Origin: Bolinopsis microptera | Lineage: Eukaryota > Ctenophora > Tentaculata > Lobata > Bolinopsidae | Reading direction: 5' to 3' | Assembly (NCBI RefSeq): GCF_026151205.1 | Contig: NC_087083.1 | Coordinates: 11,778,944-11,842,943, forward strand | DNA: 64,000 nt | Shown: positions 10,212-20,620 of the stretch, one piece after another | Layout: each line of letters begins with the position of its first letter | Position numbering within the stretch: the first letter of the stretch is position 1 | Notes under the pieces: generated by a model | Told to the model about the DNA's origin: nothing | Databases searched by the model: none | The model's input: the letters and a program-made list of their open reading frames with translations, nothing else | Made by a program: the position numbers and the translations under genes

Positions 10212-12977
10212 ATGATCATCGTAACTCTCCTCTGCATTTTCCTGCCACTTGGGTGCCTTCAGCAAGAATATACCCTAGGCTTCATGCTTAACGAAAAAGA
10301 CGAAGATTCCTTGTCCATCTTCAAACACATAATAAAGTATGCCATCAATAAAGTCAACAGCAATTCTACTGGGATCAAGTTTAACTACGAGTTCGAGGAA
10401 TACGATGGCTCTTCTCTTTTTGAAGTTGTCAATGCCTCATGCAACTTACTGACTAAAGATGTGGTAGTTGTGATATCTCCAGATATTTCCAACAATATTG
10501 CGATCCAAGCAGATGTATTCAACAGCGTCAAAATGCCTCTCATCGCATCTGCAGCAACAGATTCTTATCTACAAACTGCAGGAAGGAACCAACTGTATGT
10601 CATGGCCCCCTCAGATTTGACCCAGGCACAGGTTCTTGTGGACTTACTGACAAAATTTGGTTGGACAAAGATTTCCCTGATAGCCTCTGACAGTAACTAC
10701 GGCATCCACAGTGCTACAACTCTACAACAGTTGCTGATAGAAAGAACGGCTGATGTCACTGCCCAGGAAGAGTTTGATGCTTCAGTATACTTCTTTGAAG
10801 CTGTTAGTGATCCTGCTGACCTGTACTTGGAGGATATTCTAAAGAACATGGTAGATTCTCTAGATAGAGTATTTGTTTTACATTGCGAGGATTACTACGC
10901 TAGATTTGTCCTGCAAGAGGCTTATAATGCAGGTCTGTTGAACGAGGATTTTGTTTGGATTGTCACAGAAAGTATTGTTTCATCCCCACAATCACTGAGA
11001 GTTACAACAGATAAGATTCGTCGGCTGCATTTTCCCATCTACTATGAGGGCCTGATAGGTATATCTCTTTATGTGGATACTGTGAATCCAACCTATAGAG
11101 ATTTTAAACGTGATGCTGTGTCATCTCTTGCAGGAGAGATAAAAAGTAGAGATATTACCCCTCTAGTAGCGATGCTATATGATGCAACCATGCTCGCCAC
11201 TAAAGCACTCCAAGATAACATTAATGAGTTGACAGAAACTGTTGCAGATGCAAGATGTGGAAACAACAAATGGGCGGCTGGTAAAGACATTGCACGTTTT
11301 CTGACGACCACTAATTATACAGGAGCTTCTGGGTCTTATAATTTAGATAGAAATCATGCAAAAGATCATGACAGCCAATACAGAATCGTGAATTTCATAG
11401 ATCCAGGGACAGGACTTGATAGTGGATTTTCGGGAATAGGGACGTGGACAACTGCTCAAGGACTCAAAATAACATCAGAAGATGTTCAATTTCTTGGAAG
11501 AGTCAAGAAATCCCCGACAGGCATTGCTGATACATTAGAAGGTCAGCACTTCAAGGTAGGGGTCATACATGTGCCTCCTTTTGCTATAAATGTGGAAGGT
11601 TGCCAAGAAATAGAGTGCTGGGAAGGAATCTGCCCAAAGATTGTTAAAAGATTGGCAGAAGACCTTAATTTTACATACGAGTTTGTTGAGCCAAAAGATA
11701 AGAAATACGGCCACTTGACAAAAACTGAAAGCAACCCAAAAGGAGAGTGGGATGGCTTAGTAGGTGACCTCTTAAAAAACAGGATTGATATCATTGCCGT
11801 GGATTTATCAGTAAGCTCACAGAGAAGATCTTATATAGACTTTACTTTCTCCTACCTGGAATCTGGAATAAGTGTCATAATGAAAGGGGAGTCTAAAACA
11901 GATAACAGATTCTTTTTCTTGAGTCCATTTGCCTTTTCGACATGGGTTGCAATCTTTATAGCATTTGCCCTCATTTCAGTTTTCCAGACTATTTTAGGGA
12001 AGCTTTCTCCCTGTGATCAGCATGGGATAATAGCTTTTGCAAATGAAACTTGTTGCTGTAAAAGTTGTGAGGATCCTACGGATGATTCAGCCAAGTGTTT
12101 GGTAACTGAGGCACAAAAAGAGATCAATGCCGATTCAATTTCTCTGATTAATGCTGTTTGGGTAATCGGAGGCAGTTTACTTGGACAGGGAGGTGAACCT
12201 TTGCCGAGAAGCCCATCTGGACGAATGATAATTCTGACATGGTGGTTCTTTGTTCTGCTTATCACCAATATGTATGGAGCTAACCTCACAGCTTTCATGA
12301 CTCTTGACAACCAAGGTGTACCTATAAGTAAACCTTCTGAGCTGCTAATTCAAACTGATTATAAATGGGGTGTACGACACGAATCAGTTTTTGCAGTCCT
12401 TCTGGAAAACAATATCGATACAAATTATCAAAAGCTAGGGAGCCAATCAGAATTTGTTTCAAGTTTTGATAGTGGGATGGAAATGGTTGATAAGGGTGGA
12501 TTTGCTTTCATTGACGATACACTGATACTTGAATACCACCTTTTTGACAGCTGTCAAATCTTCTTTGTTGGAGAAAAATTACTGACAATCCCAGTTGCAT
12601 TTGGTCTTCCAATAAACTCTCCCTACGCCAGACTGTTTAATCAACAGTTATTGAAATACCGTGAAGAAGGATTCTTTCACGACCTTTGGAATGAGCAAGG
12701 AAAAAGAATGGAAGAAAGGAAATGTGGTAAAGACAGCGTTGGCAGCGACAAAATGCTGAGTTTCCAAACTCTAATTGGTATCTTCTATGTTTTGATCCTT
12801 GGAGTTTTAGTGAGTGTAACCCTTTTGATCTTAGAATTAACTGTTGCAACAATACGCGACAATTCTCATGATGGCAAAACCACCTTTTTTGAGAGACTCA
12901 AGCGAAGACTAAAATTAGCATTTGTAGCAACTAGCTTTCAGAAGAAAAGGAAGGTGAAGAAGAGGCAAGCTGCCTAA
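10212..12977 (+). CDS. Ionotropic glutamate receptor-like subunit, copy 2 (intronless)
   Basis: A 921-residue paralogue of copy 1 with the same domain order: signal peptide, amino-terminal domain, S1, M1, re-entrant pore loop (VIGGSLLGQGG), M3 (MYGANLTAF), S2 and M4. The arginine in SSQRRSYIDF is kept. The S2 acidic site reads AFIDDT. Near the start of S1 it lacks two residues present in copies 1, 3 and 4 (FAINVEG against FAINTNVEG/FAINANVEG). It ends early at RKVKKRQAA like copies 1 and 4. Its promoter flank is split by a DNA element 42 bp before the ATG, which may alter expression. Open reading frame intact, so probably functional. Confidence 0.95.
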   Translation: MIIVTLLCIFLPLGCLQQEYTLGFMLNEKDEDSLSIFKHIIKYAINKVNSNSTGIKFNYEFEEYDGSSLFEVVNASCNLLTKDVVVVISPDISNNIAIQADVFNSVKMPLIASAATDSYLQTAGRNQLYVMAPSDLTQAQVLVDLLTKFGWTKISLIASDSNYGIHSATTLQQLLIERTADVTAQEEFDASVYFFEAVSDPADLYLEDILKNMVDSLDRVFVLHCEDYYARFVLQEAYNAGLLNEDFVWIVTESIVSSPQSLRVTTDKIRRLHFPIYYEGLIGISLYVDTVNPTYRDFKRDAVSSLAGEIKSRDITPLVAMLYDATMLATKALQDNINELTETVADARCGNNKWAAGKDIARFLTTTNYTGASGSYNLDRNHAKDHDSQYRIVNFIDPGTGLDSGFSGIGTWTTAQGLKITSEDVQFLGRVKKSPTGIADTLEGQHFKVGVIHVPPFAINVEGCQEIECWEGICPKIVKRLAEDLNFTYEFVEPKDKKYGHLTKTESNPKGEWDGLVGDLLKNRIDIIAVDLSVSSQRRSYIDFTFSYLESGISVIMKGESKTDNRFFFLSPFAFSTWVAIFIAFALISVFQTILGKLSPCDQHGIIAFANETCCCKSCEDPTDDSAKCLVTEAQKEINADSISLINAVWVIGGSLLGQGGEPLPRSPSGRMIILTWWFFVLLITNMYGANLTAFMTLDNQGVPISKPSELLIQTDYKWGVRHESVFAVLLENNIDTNYQKLGSQSEFVSSFDSGMEMVDKGGFAFIDDTLILEYHLFDSCQIFFVGEKLLTIPVAFGLPINSPYARLFNQQLLKYREEGFFHDLWNEQGKRMEERKCGKDSVGSDKMLSFQTLIGIFYVLILGVLVSVTLLILELTVATIRDNSHDGKTTFFERLKRRLKLAFVATSFQKKRKVKKRQAA

Positions 12978-13435
12978 TGCCTATATCTCCACTTCCAGCA
13001 AACAGTTCAGTTGAACCAGAAATCTCTTCTGAGAACCAAAAAGAAAACTGCAAAGTATAAGGTGGTGAAGTCTTTGATAAGCTTGAAGAGTATTCGGAAC
13101 AATTTGAAAGACCGAAATTGAAAGCAAAACAATATTTTTTAGGGTTATCTTTGTTGGATAATTCTAAAAACTCTTTCGATGGTAGACAGTCTTGGAAAAA
13201 GAAGTTTAAATTATTAAATCTCTTTTCTTAATATAACAGCAGTTTATTGAATACAACTTAAAATTGAGTTTAATGAGCTGAATGAAATTAAGAACAGAGC
13301 TCAGGGCAACAACAACTTGGAAATCTTTTTATTGTTTATTAATATTGCAATGATAAGACATTTTATTTATTCATTTCTTCTACACAATTCTGTGAAAAAA
13401 GTAATCTTTTTATAACATTTACATTATATCAAATC
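12978..13435 (+). other. 3' flank of iGluR copy 2 (uninterrupted version)
   Basis: This is the reference empty-site version. It contains GTTTAATG once, around 13268-13275, where copy 3 carries the foldback element, and the continuous ATTGCAATGATAAGACATTT, where copies 1 and 4 carry the retroelement. Homology with copies 3 and 4 ends near TTTACATTATAT. Confidence 0.7.
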
Positions 13436-13906
13436 TTGAGATGTATTACTGATACTAACTGTTTCAAGCGAATGTTAAAGAACCATTTACATTATCAGTT
13501 TTGAAGTCTCTATCTTTTCCATTTGTCTTTACTTTGCAAAACACATTGGCTTCTATTTTTTACCACACTCTATCTTATGTCTTGATCTCTAGCTTTCTAA
13601 GATCAGCTTCTTTCTGGTTGATTATGTCGCTGTACTAACCTTTATTATACCTACATGTATTTGTGTGGTTTCTGCTTCTCCTTAGTTTAGTGTGGTTTAC
13701 AATAAAATATGTTTTAATTCTGTCTATGCCTTATAATCAGTTATGGACGCGTTTATTTGAGTTTGAGGATATTGGTAAATATTTAAATATTAGTGGCCAT
13801 ATTAAATGGCTCGATGAGGTAAAATTTGTCACACCGTGAAACTATATAAACCCTCAATGGTTTAGATAATCGTCTCATCCTCTCCACAAAAAAGCGGCAG
13901 CATTTC
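13436..13906. other. Spacer between iGluR copies 2 and 3
   Basis: AT-rich sequence without a recognisable frame or repeat. It is not shared with the other inter-copy spacers. Confidence 0.5.
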
Positions 13907-14226
13907 TTGTTATATCTAATAACTACTCCTGAGTAAAGATTAAACTTAGTTTATCAATTAATCAATAGCTCATTATTATCATTCCAATTTTACAAGCAGG
14001 CTTTTTTAGAACCGTTTGATCTTTTCCAAATAAGAGTTTCATGAGTTATTACTGTCCATTAGAATATTTCTATTCAGGAATGGCGGTTTGGGACAAAATT
14101 CAATATTGCCTGCTTTATACTGGTTATTGTTCCTTTTCACTCCATTTCTATTTGTGACAACGTTTCCCATGAACTTGTATTATGCTTACAAGAAATATAA
14201 TACTAAAATTACCTTTATAGGAATTT

Positions 14227-17070
14227 ATGATCATCGTAACTCTCCTCTGCATTTTCCTGCCACTTGGGTGCCTTCAGCAAGAATACACCCTAGGCTTCAT
14301 GCTTAACGAAAAAGACGAAGCTTCCTTGCCCATCTTCAAACACATAATAAAGTATGCCATCAATAAAGTCAACAGCAATTCTACTGGGGTCAACTTTAAT
14401 TACGAGTTCGAGGAATACGATGGGTCTTCTCTTTTTGAAGTTGTCAATGCCTCATGCAACTTACTGACTAAAGATGTGGTAGTGGTGATATCTCCAGATA
14501 TTTCCAACAATATTGCGAACCAAGCAGATGTATTTAACAGCGTCAAGATGCCTCTCATCGCATCTGCAGCAACAGATTCTTATCTACAAACTGCAGGAAG
14601 GAACCAACTGTATGTCATGGCCCCCTCAGATTTGACCCAGGCACAAGTTCTTGTGGACTTGCTGACAAAATTTGGTTGGACAAAGCTTTCACTGATATCC
14701 TCTGACAGTAACTACGGTATCCACAGTGCTACAACTTTACAACAGTTGCTGATTGAAAGAACGGCTGATGTCACTGCCGAGGAAGAGTTTGATGCTTCAG
14801 TATACTTCTTTGAAGCTGTAAGTGATCCTGCTGACCTGTACTTGGAGGATATTCTAAAGAACGTGGTAGAGTCTCTAGATAGAGTATTTGTTTTACATTG
14901 CGAGGACTACTACGGTAGATTTGTCCTGGAAGAGGCTTATAATGCAGGTCTGTTGAGCGAGGATTTTGTTTGGATTGTCACAGAAAGTATTGTTTCAACC
15001 CCACAATCACTGAGAGTTAGAACAACTGATAACAATTATTATTTTCCCATCTACTATGAGGGTCTGATAGGTATATCTCTTTATGTGGATACTGTGAATC
15101 CAACCTATAGAGATTTTAAGCGTGATGCTGTGTCATCTCTTGCAGGAGAGATGAAAGGTAGTGACATTACCCCTTTAGTAGCGATGCTATATGATGCAGC
15201 CATGCTCGCCACTACAGCACTTCAAGATAACATTAATGAGTTGACAGGAACTGTTGCAGATGCAAGATGTGGAAACAACAAATGGGCGGCTGGTAAAGAC
15301 ATTGCACGTTTTCTGACGACCACTAATTATACAGGAGCTTCTGGGTCTTATAATTTAGATAGAAATCATGCAAAAGATCATGACAGCCAATACAGAATCG
15401 TGAATTTCATAGATCCAGGGACAGGACTTGATAGTGGATTTTCGGGAATAGGGACGTGGACAACTGCTCAAGGACTCAAAATAACCTCAGGAGATATTCA
15501 ATTTCTTGGAGGAGTCAAGAAAACCCCGACAGGCATTGCTGATACATTAGAAGGTCAGCATTTGAAGGTAGGGGCCCTTCATGCTCCTCCTTTTGCTATA
15601 AATGCAAATGTGGAAGGTTGCAAAGAAATAGAGTGCTGGGAAGGAATCTGCCCAAAGATTGTTAAAAGATTGGCAGAAGACCTTAATTTTACATACGAGT
15701 TTGTTGAGCCAAAAGATAAGAAATACGGCCTCTTGACTAAAACTGAAAGCAACCCAACAGGAGAGTGGGATGGCATGGTAGGTGACCTCTTAAAAAAAAG
15801 GATTGATATCATTGCCATGGATTTATCGGTAAGCTCACAGAGAAGATCGTATATAGACTTTACTTTCTCCTACCTGGACTCTGGAATAAGTGTCATAATG
15901 AAAGCGGAGTCTAAAACAGATAACAGATTCTTTTTCTTGAGTCCATTTGCCTTTTCGACATGGGTTGCGATATTCATAGCATTTGCCCTCATTTCAGTAT
16001 TCCAGACTATATTTGGGAAGCTTTCTCCCTTTGATCAGCATGGGATAATAGCTTTTGCAAATGAAACTTGTTGCTGTAAAAGTTGTGAGGATCCTACGGA
16101 TGATTCAGCCAAGTGTTTGGCAACTGAGGCACAAAAAGAGATCAATGCCGATTCAATTTCTCTGATTAATGCTGTTTGGGTAATCGGAGGCAGTTTACTT
16201 GGACAGGGAGGTGAACCTTTGCCGAGAAGCCCATCTGGACGAATGATAGTTCTGACATGGTGGTTCTTTGTTCTGCTTATCACCAATATGTATGGAGCTA
16301 ACCTCACAGCCTTCATGACTCTTGACAACCAAGGTGTACCTATAAGTAAACCTTCTGAGCTGCTAATTCAAACTGATTATAAATGGGGTGTACGACATGA
16401 ATCCATAACTGCAGTCCTTCTGGAAAACAATATTGAAACAAATTATCAAAAGCTAGGGAGCCAATCAGAAGATGTCCCAAGTTTTCATAGTGGGATGGAA
16501 ATGGTTGATGAAGGTGGATTTGCTTTCATCGAGGATACTCTGTGGCTTGAATACTACATTTTTGACAGCTGTGAAATCTTCTTTGTTGGAGAAAAATTAC
16601 TGACAATCCCACTTGCATTTGGTCTTCCAATAAACTCCCCCTACGCCAGACTGTTTAATCAACAGTTATTGAAATACCGTGAAGAAGGATTCTTTCACGA
16701 CCTTTGGAATGAGCAAGGAAAAAGAATAGAAGAAAGGAAATGTGGTAAAGACAGCGTTGGCAGCGACAAAATGCTGAGTTTCCAAACTCTTATTGGTATC
16801 TTCTATGTTTTGATTCTTGGAGTGTTAGTGAGTGTAACCCTTTTGATCTTAGAATTAACTGTTGCAACAATACGCGACAATTCTCATGACGGCAAAACCA
16901 CCTTTCTTGAGAGACTCAAGCGAAGACTAAAGTTAGCATTTGTAGCAACTAGCTTTCAGAGGAAAAGGAAGGGGCGCAGAAGCAAGTTGCCTATATCTCC
17001 ACTTCCAGCAATCAGTCCAGTTGAACCAGAAATCTCTTCTGAGAACCAAGAAGAAAACTGCAAAGTTTAA
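14227..17070 (+). CDS. Ionotropic glutamate receptor-like subunit, copy 3 with longer tail (intronless)
   Basis: A 947-residue paralogue with the same domain plan as copy 1. Differences: the stretch before FPIYYEG in the amino-terminal domain is rewritten (TTDNNYY instead of TDMIRRLH); S2 reads AFIEDT, with glutamate as in AMPA receptors, where copies 1, 2 and 4 have aspartate; the M1-M2 loop has SPFDQHG with one cysteine fewer. The C-terminus continues after KRKGRRSKLP into a proline- and acid-rich tail ending ENCKV. The other copies stop about 25-30 residues earlier but still carry the matching codons out of frame, so copy 3 probably shows the older form. Intact frame. A foldback element lies in its 3' flank. 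Confidence 0.95.
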   Translation: MIIVTLLCIFLPLGCLQQEYTLGFMLNEKDEASLPIFKHIIKYAINKVNSNSTGVNFNYEFEEYDGSSLFEVVNASCNLLTKDVVVVISPDISNNIANQADVFNSVKMPLIASAATDSYLQTAGRNQLYVMAPSDLTQAQVLVDLLTKFGWTKLSLISSDSNYGIHSATTLQQLLIERTADVTAEEEFDASVYFFEAVSDPADLYLEDILKNVVESLDRVFVLHCEDYYGRFVLEEAYNAGLLSEDFVWIVTESIVSTPQSLRVRTTDNNYYFPIYYEGLIGISLYVDTVNPTYRDFKRDAVSSLAGEMKGSDITPLVAMLYDAAMLATTALQDNINELTGTVADARCGNNKWAAGKDIARFLTTTNYTGASGSYNLDRNHAKDHDSQYRIVNFIDPGTGLDSGFSGIGTWTTAQGLKITSGDIQFLGGVKKTPTGIADTLEGQHLKVGALHAPPFAINANVEGCKEIECWEGICPKIVKRLAEDLNFTYEFVEPKDKKYGLLTKTESNPTGEWDGMVGDLLKKRIDIIAMDLSVSSQRRSYIDFTFSYLDSGISVIMKAESKTDNRFFFLSPFAFSTWVAIFIAFALISVFQTIFGKLSPFDQHGIIAFANETCCCKSCEDPTDDSAKCLATEAQKEINADSISLINAVWVIGGSLLGQGGEPLPRSPSGRMIVLTWWFFVLLITNMYGANLTAFMTLDNQGVPISKPSELLIQTDYKWGVRHESITAVLLENNIETNYQKLGSQSEDVPSFHSGMEMVDEGGFAFIEDTLWLEYYIFDSCEIFFVGEKLLTIPLAFGLPINSPYARLFNQQLLKYREEGFFHDLWNEQGKRIEERKCGKDSVGSDKMLSFQTLIGIFYVLILGVLVSVTLLILELTVATIRDNSHDGKTTFLERLKRRLKLAFVATSFQRKRKGRRSKLPISPLPAISPVEPEISSENQEENCKV

Positions 17071-17296
17071 GGTGAAGAAGTCTTTGATAAGCTTGAAGAG
17101 TATTGAGAACAATTTGAAAGATCGAAATTGAAAACAAAACAATATCTTTTAGGGTTATCTTTGATGGATAATTCTAAAAACTCTTTTGATGGTAGAATTA
17201 GAAAAAGAAGTTTAAATTACTAAATTAAATTATTAAATCTATTTTCTTAATATAATAGCAGTTTATTGGATATACAATTTAAAATTAAGTTTAATG

Positions 17297-18864
17297 GGTT
17301 CTTTTGCGATAGTCAAAACGCGACAACTAGCGCTGGATGGCGACAACTAGCGCTATCCAGCGCTAGTTGTCGCCATCCAGCGCTAGTTGTCGCTATCCAG
17401 CGCTGGATAACGCTGGCCAGCGCAAAATATATATGTTCGATAATTGTCGCTATCCAGCGCTAGTTGTCGCCATCCAGCGCTAGTTGTCGCCATCCAGCGC
17501 TAGTTGTCGCTATCCAGCGCTAGTTGTTGCTGGCTATGCGACACTGTCGCATGCGATAGTTTGCGATGGCCAGCGCAACTGGCCATCGCAGAAAACAGTT
17601 CGATAACTAGCGCTGGATAGCGACAACTAGCGCTGGATAGCGACAACTAGCGCTGGCCAGCGCTGGCCAGCGCTAAGCGATAGCCAGCGCTGGCCATCGA
17701 TATCCAGCGCAAAATTTTGGCGCTATTACTCGTCAGCTAGCGCTGGCCAGCGCTAGCCAGCGCTAGTTGTCGCTAACCAGCGCTAGCCAGCGCTAGCCAG
17801 CGCTAGTTGTCGCTAACCAGCGCTAGCCAGCGCTATCCAGCGCTAGCCAGCGCTATCCAGCGCTAGCCAGCGCTGGCCAGCGCTAGCTGACGAGTAATAT
17901 CACAACTATATTGCGCTGGCCAGCGCTGGCTGACGAGTAATACTAATACTAATATCGAGCGTGCTAAATCACTCTACAGTCGATCTTCGAGATTGTTCTA
18001 AAAGGGCCCCCGATGGTTGTAACCAACTTCAATCGATGTATTTTCGGACGCTAATTCCGAATTAACCCCCATGGGCCCATGACATATGGTTAAAATGCTC
18101 TCCTGACGAGATATTGGCGAAAAACTGTACATGTATCGATCACGTGATATGACCGTATAAGGAAGTTAGTCTAATTTCTCGTTATTATTAGGGTTTCAGC
18201 ATATGTTTTTGTTAAGGATTGGGTTAGGGTTAGGGTTGGGATCAGATTAGAGGGTTAAGGTTTCGAAAAGTCGTTCAGAACCAGCTAGAGTCAGAGAATG
18301 GGTTAAAAAAGTCACGTGACAGTCGAGTGTAAAGTGATTAATCATCATCCGACTAATATCGCAAGTATATGATTTTGATACATTGCGCTGGCTAGCGCTG
18401 GTTAGCGCTGGCTAGCGCTGGTTAGCGCTGGCTAGCGCTGGTTAGCGACAACTAGCGCTGGCTAGCGATGGTTAGCGCTGGCTAGCGCTGGCCAGCGCTG
18501 GCCAGCGCTAGCTGACGAGTAATAGCGCAAAAATTTTGCGCTGGATATCGATGGCCAGCGCTGGCCAGCGCTGGCCAGCGCTAGTTGTCGCTATCCAGCG
18601 CTAGTTGTCGCTATCCAGCGCTAGTTATCGAACTGTTTTCTGCGATGGCCAGTTGCGCTGGCCATCGCAAACTATCGCGTGCGACAGTGTCGCATAGCCA
18701 GCGACAACTAGCGCTGGATAGCGACAACTAGCGCTGGATGGCGACAACTAGCGCTGTATGGCGACAACTAGCGCTGGATAGCGACAATTATCGAACATAT
18801 ATATTTTGCGCTGGCCAGCGTTATCCAGCGCTAGTTGTCGCGTTTTGACTATCGCAAAAGAACC
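17297..18864. mobile_element. Foldback element with long inverted arms made of short GC-rich repeats
   Basis: 1,568 bp beginning GGTTCTTTTGCGATAGTCAA and ending with its reverse complement, flanked by an 8-bp duplication GTTTAATG at 17289-17296 and 18865-18872. Copy 2 carries GTTTAATG once at the homologous place; copies 1 and 4 have close variants. The arms (about 17297-17950 and 18365-18864) consist of dozens of AGCGCT-centred units such as CGCTAGTTGTCGC and CCAGCGCTGG, each itself nearly palindromic. The centre (about 17951-18360) is unique and contains GGGTTAGGGTTAGGG at 18221-18235. No transposase frame. An 8-bp duplication fits hAT, P/Galileo-foldback or Merlin types; I cannot choose. 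Confidence 0.9.
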
Positions 18865-18872
18865 GTTTAATG

Positions 18873-19030
18873 AGCTGAAAGAAATAAGGAACAGAGCTCA
18901 GTGCAACAACAACTTGGAAATATTTTTATGTTTATTAATATTGCAATGATAAGTCATTTTACATATTCAATTCTGCTACAGATTCCTGTGAAAAAGGTAA
19001 TATTTTTATAACATTTACATTATATCTAAT
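18873..19030 (+). other. 3' flank of iGluR copy 3, distal part
   Basis: Continues the homology to 13276-13435 after the foldback insertion and stops at TTTACATTATATC. A likely left limit for the proposed inversion breakpoint lies to its right. Confidence 0.65.
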
Positions 19031-19617
19031 GTGTTGGTGCATTTTTAGCTAGTTGTTATACGTTGTGGGAGAGATGTATAGTTTATACATATGCTTATAG
19101 AGTCTTATTTCGTTTTGATATTATTCCAATATAGAAGTTGTTTTTTATCTAATCTCTGATTAATGATGCGTATTAAGATAATTATCTTATGATTTTATAT
19201 GATTAATTTAACAATATGAATTTGATTGTGCTTGCATTCCATGCTTTTTTTGGTTGGTGCAATGTTCGAATTTGTATAAAATAAAAAATTTTTATATTCT
19301 GGAATCTGGAGTTATGTTTCCAATCGATGCTTTTTATCATAACTTGAAAACGTTTAACTCTATTTGAAGAACAAAAATATTAACTGAATTTATGTCAAAC
19401 TATTGTTAAATCAGTAGCTTACAAGATACTGAATAAAATTTTGAATTTTAATGAATTATTTCATATTAGCGACACGAGAAACGCCATTGTTGGACGTGAG
19501 GAGAGTGAGGACTCCTCAAACTACATTAAATTAATTCCTTCTGTAACGTCCTCAATAAATGTAATAGATTTTTAGTGTTGTAATTAGTTTAAAACTAATA
19601 TTGTATTTCTTAGTTAC
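19031..19617. other. Candidate left inversion breakpoint interval
   Basis: Between the end of iGluR 3' flank homology and TNPO3 exon 4. AT-rich with no gene. A short frame at about 19480-19540 after a TAG begins SLR like the expected next exon but diverges at once and stops. Confidence 0.4.
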
Positions 19618-20620
19618 CTGCTTCCAACCTCTTCTGGAAGGACAGTCAAACATTCTAGTAGGACAGTCCATGACTTAGAATCTTGAGAGAACCTGAAAAT
19701 TATTGAAACTTATTAAATTACCATTGCATCAATAATATGCTACAATACAAAGTTAAGTACTAACATAAATGAAAAGAATAAAGCATTACTGCATTGTTCG
19801 CATCATCAGATTCAAATTTGATGCAAAAATTTACATAATATATTGTGAAAGGATTTGATTTTAAAATTGATCACTGCTCAGTGAGTCCGAATCAAAGTAA
19901 ACAATCACCTTGCTACAAGATCATTGACTACATTCTTCCAGGAAACCATTTGCAGAGCAAGATCTGCCACAGCTAACGAGAGCTTGGTCACTAAAACTGC
20001 ATCACCTGATGATTTATATTGTCATTAATAGCAACTTCCAATTCCCTGATTTTGAAATAAAAAATGTTGTGTTTTTTGTTTAGTTAGCATAATCAAACCT
20101 CTATTTACAGAAGCAAATCATTTAAAAAGTTGAACAAATAACAAACCTTCACGATATAAGTCCAGATGTTTCAATAAGGAATCTCTTAAAGATGCATGAC
20201 TATTCTCAGGAAGCTCGCGAAACTCTTTTTGGATCTTATTACGCAACATAGTAGCAGCAAAATTATTGTTCTCCTTTCCTTTGTTTTGAATAAGCAGGGT
20301 GTCAGCTAGTTCCCAAGCCCAAACACTGAAATTTTTAGCGGTTTGATATTTTTGATTTATAGTTTAGTTATCACAAACTTAAGTAGCAGTATAGAAGAGG
20401 GGATGTCTGCAATGGCTTTATTCTATTCCTATATTGTAGCTTTAAAGATTCTTCATAAGATTCTTAATAATATCAATTTTTTTAAAGGTAACCTTTGTTG
20501 GATATGGCTCAGGTATGTGGAAGCTTTCTCTACTCCAAGCTTATCTCTGTTCTGAGTATCATATAATACTGAGAGCGCAGCATACACTTCATGTAGCTGA
20601 GGCTTTCCTTCTCCTGCCAT
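19618..20620 (-). pseudogene. TNPO3: Transportin-3 (importin-beta family), exons 1-4 only
   Basis: Four minus-strand exons join in frame: 20620-20493 (MAGEGKPQLHEVYAALSVLY), 20325-20147 (VWAWELADTLL; FAATMLRNKIQKEFRELP; HASLRDSLLKHL), 20005-19909 (VTKLSLAVADLALQMVSWK) and 19692-19618 (CLTVLPEEVGSR). All introns have GT-AG ends, and phases agree (lengths 128, 179, 97, 75). Residue order and motifs match the N-terminus of transportin-3, the nuclear import receptor for SR splicing factors (HEAT repeats, RanGTP-binding end). The exon expected next is not to the left; it is on the other strand at 32946. Coding frames are intact, so breakage is recent or is an assembly or haplotype effect. The rest of the receptor is missing here. 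Confidence 0.85.

Noticed and set aside
18221-18240. Telomere-like GGGTTAGGGTTAGGG
   Set aside because: Only two to three units inside the foldback element core; too short for an interstitial telomere.
19480-19545. Possible TNPO3 exon 5 on the minus strand after a TAG acceptor (SLR start)
   Set aside because: Only three residues agree, then similarity is lost and a stop follows. The true exon 5 with full match and phase is at 32946 on the other strand.
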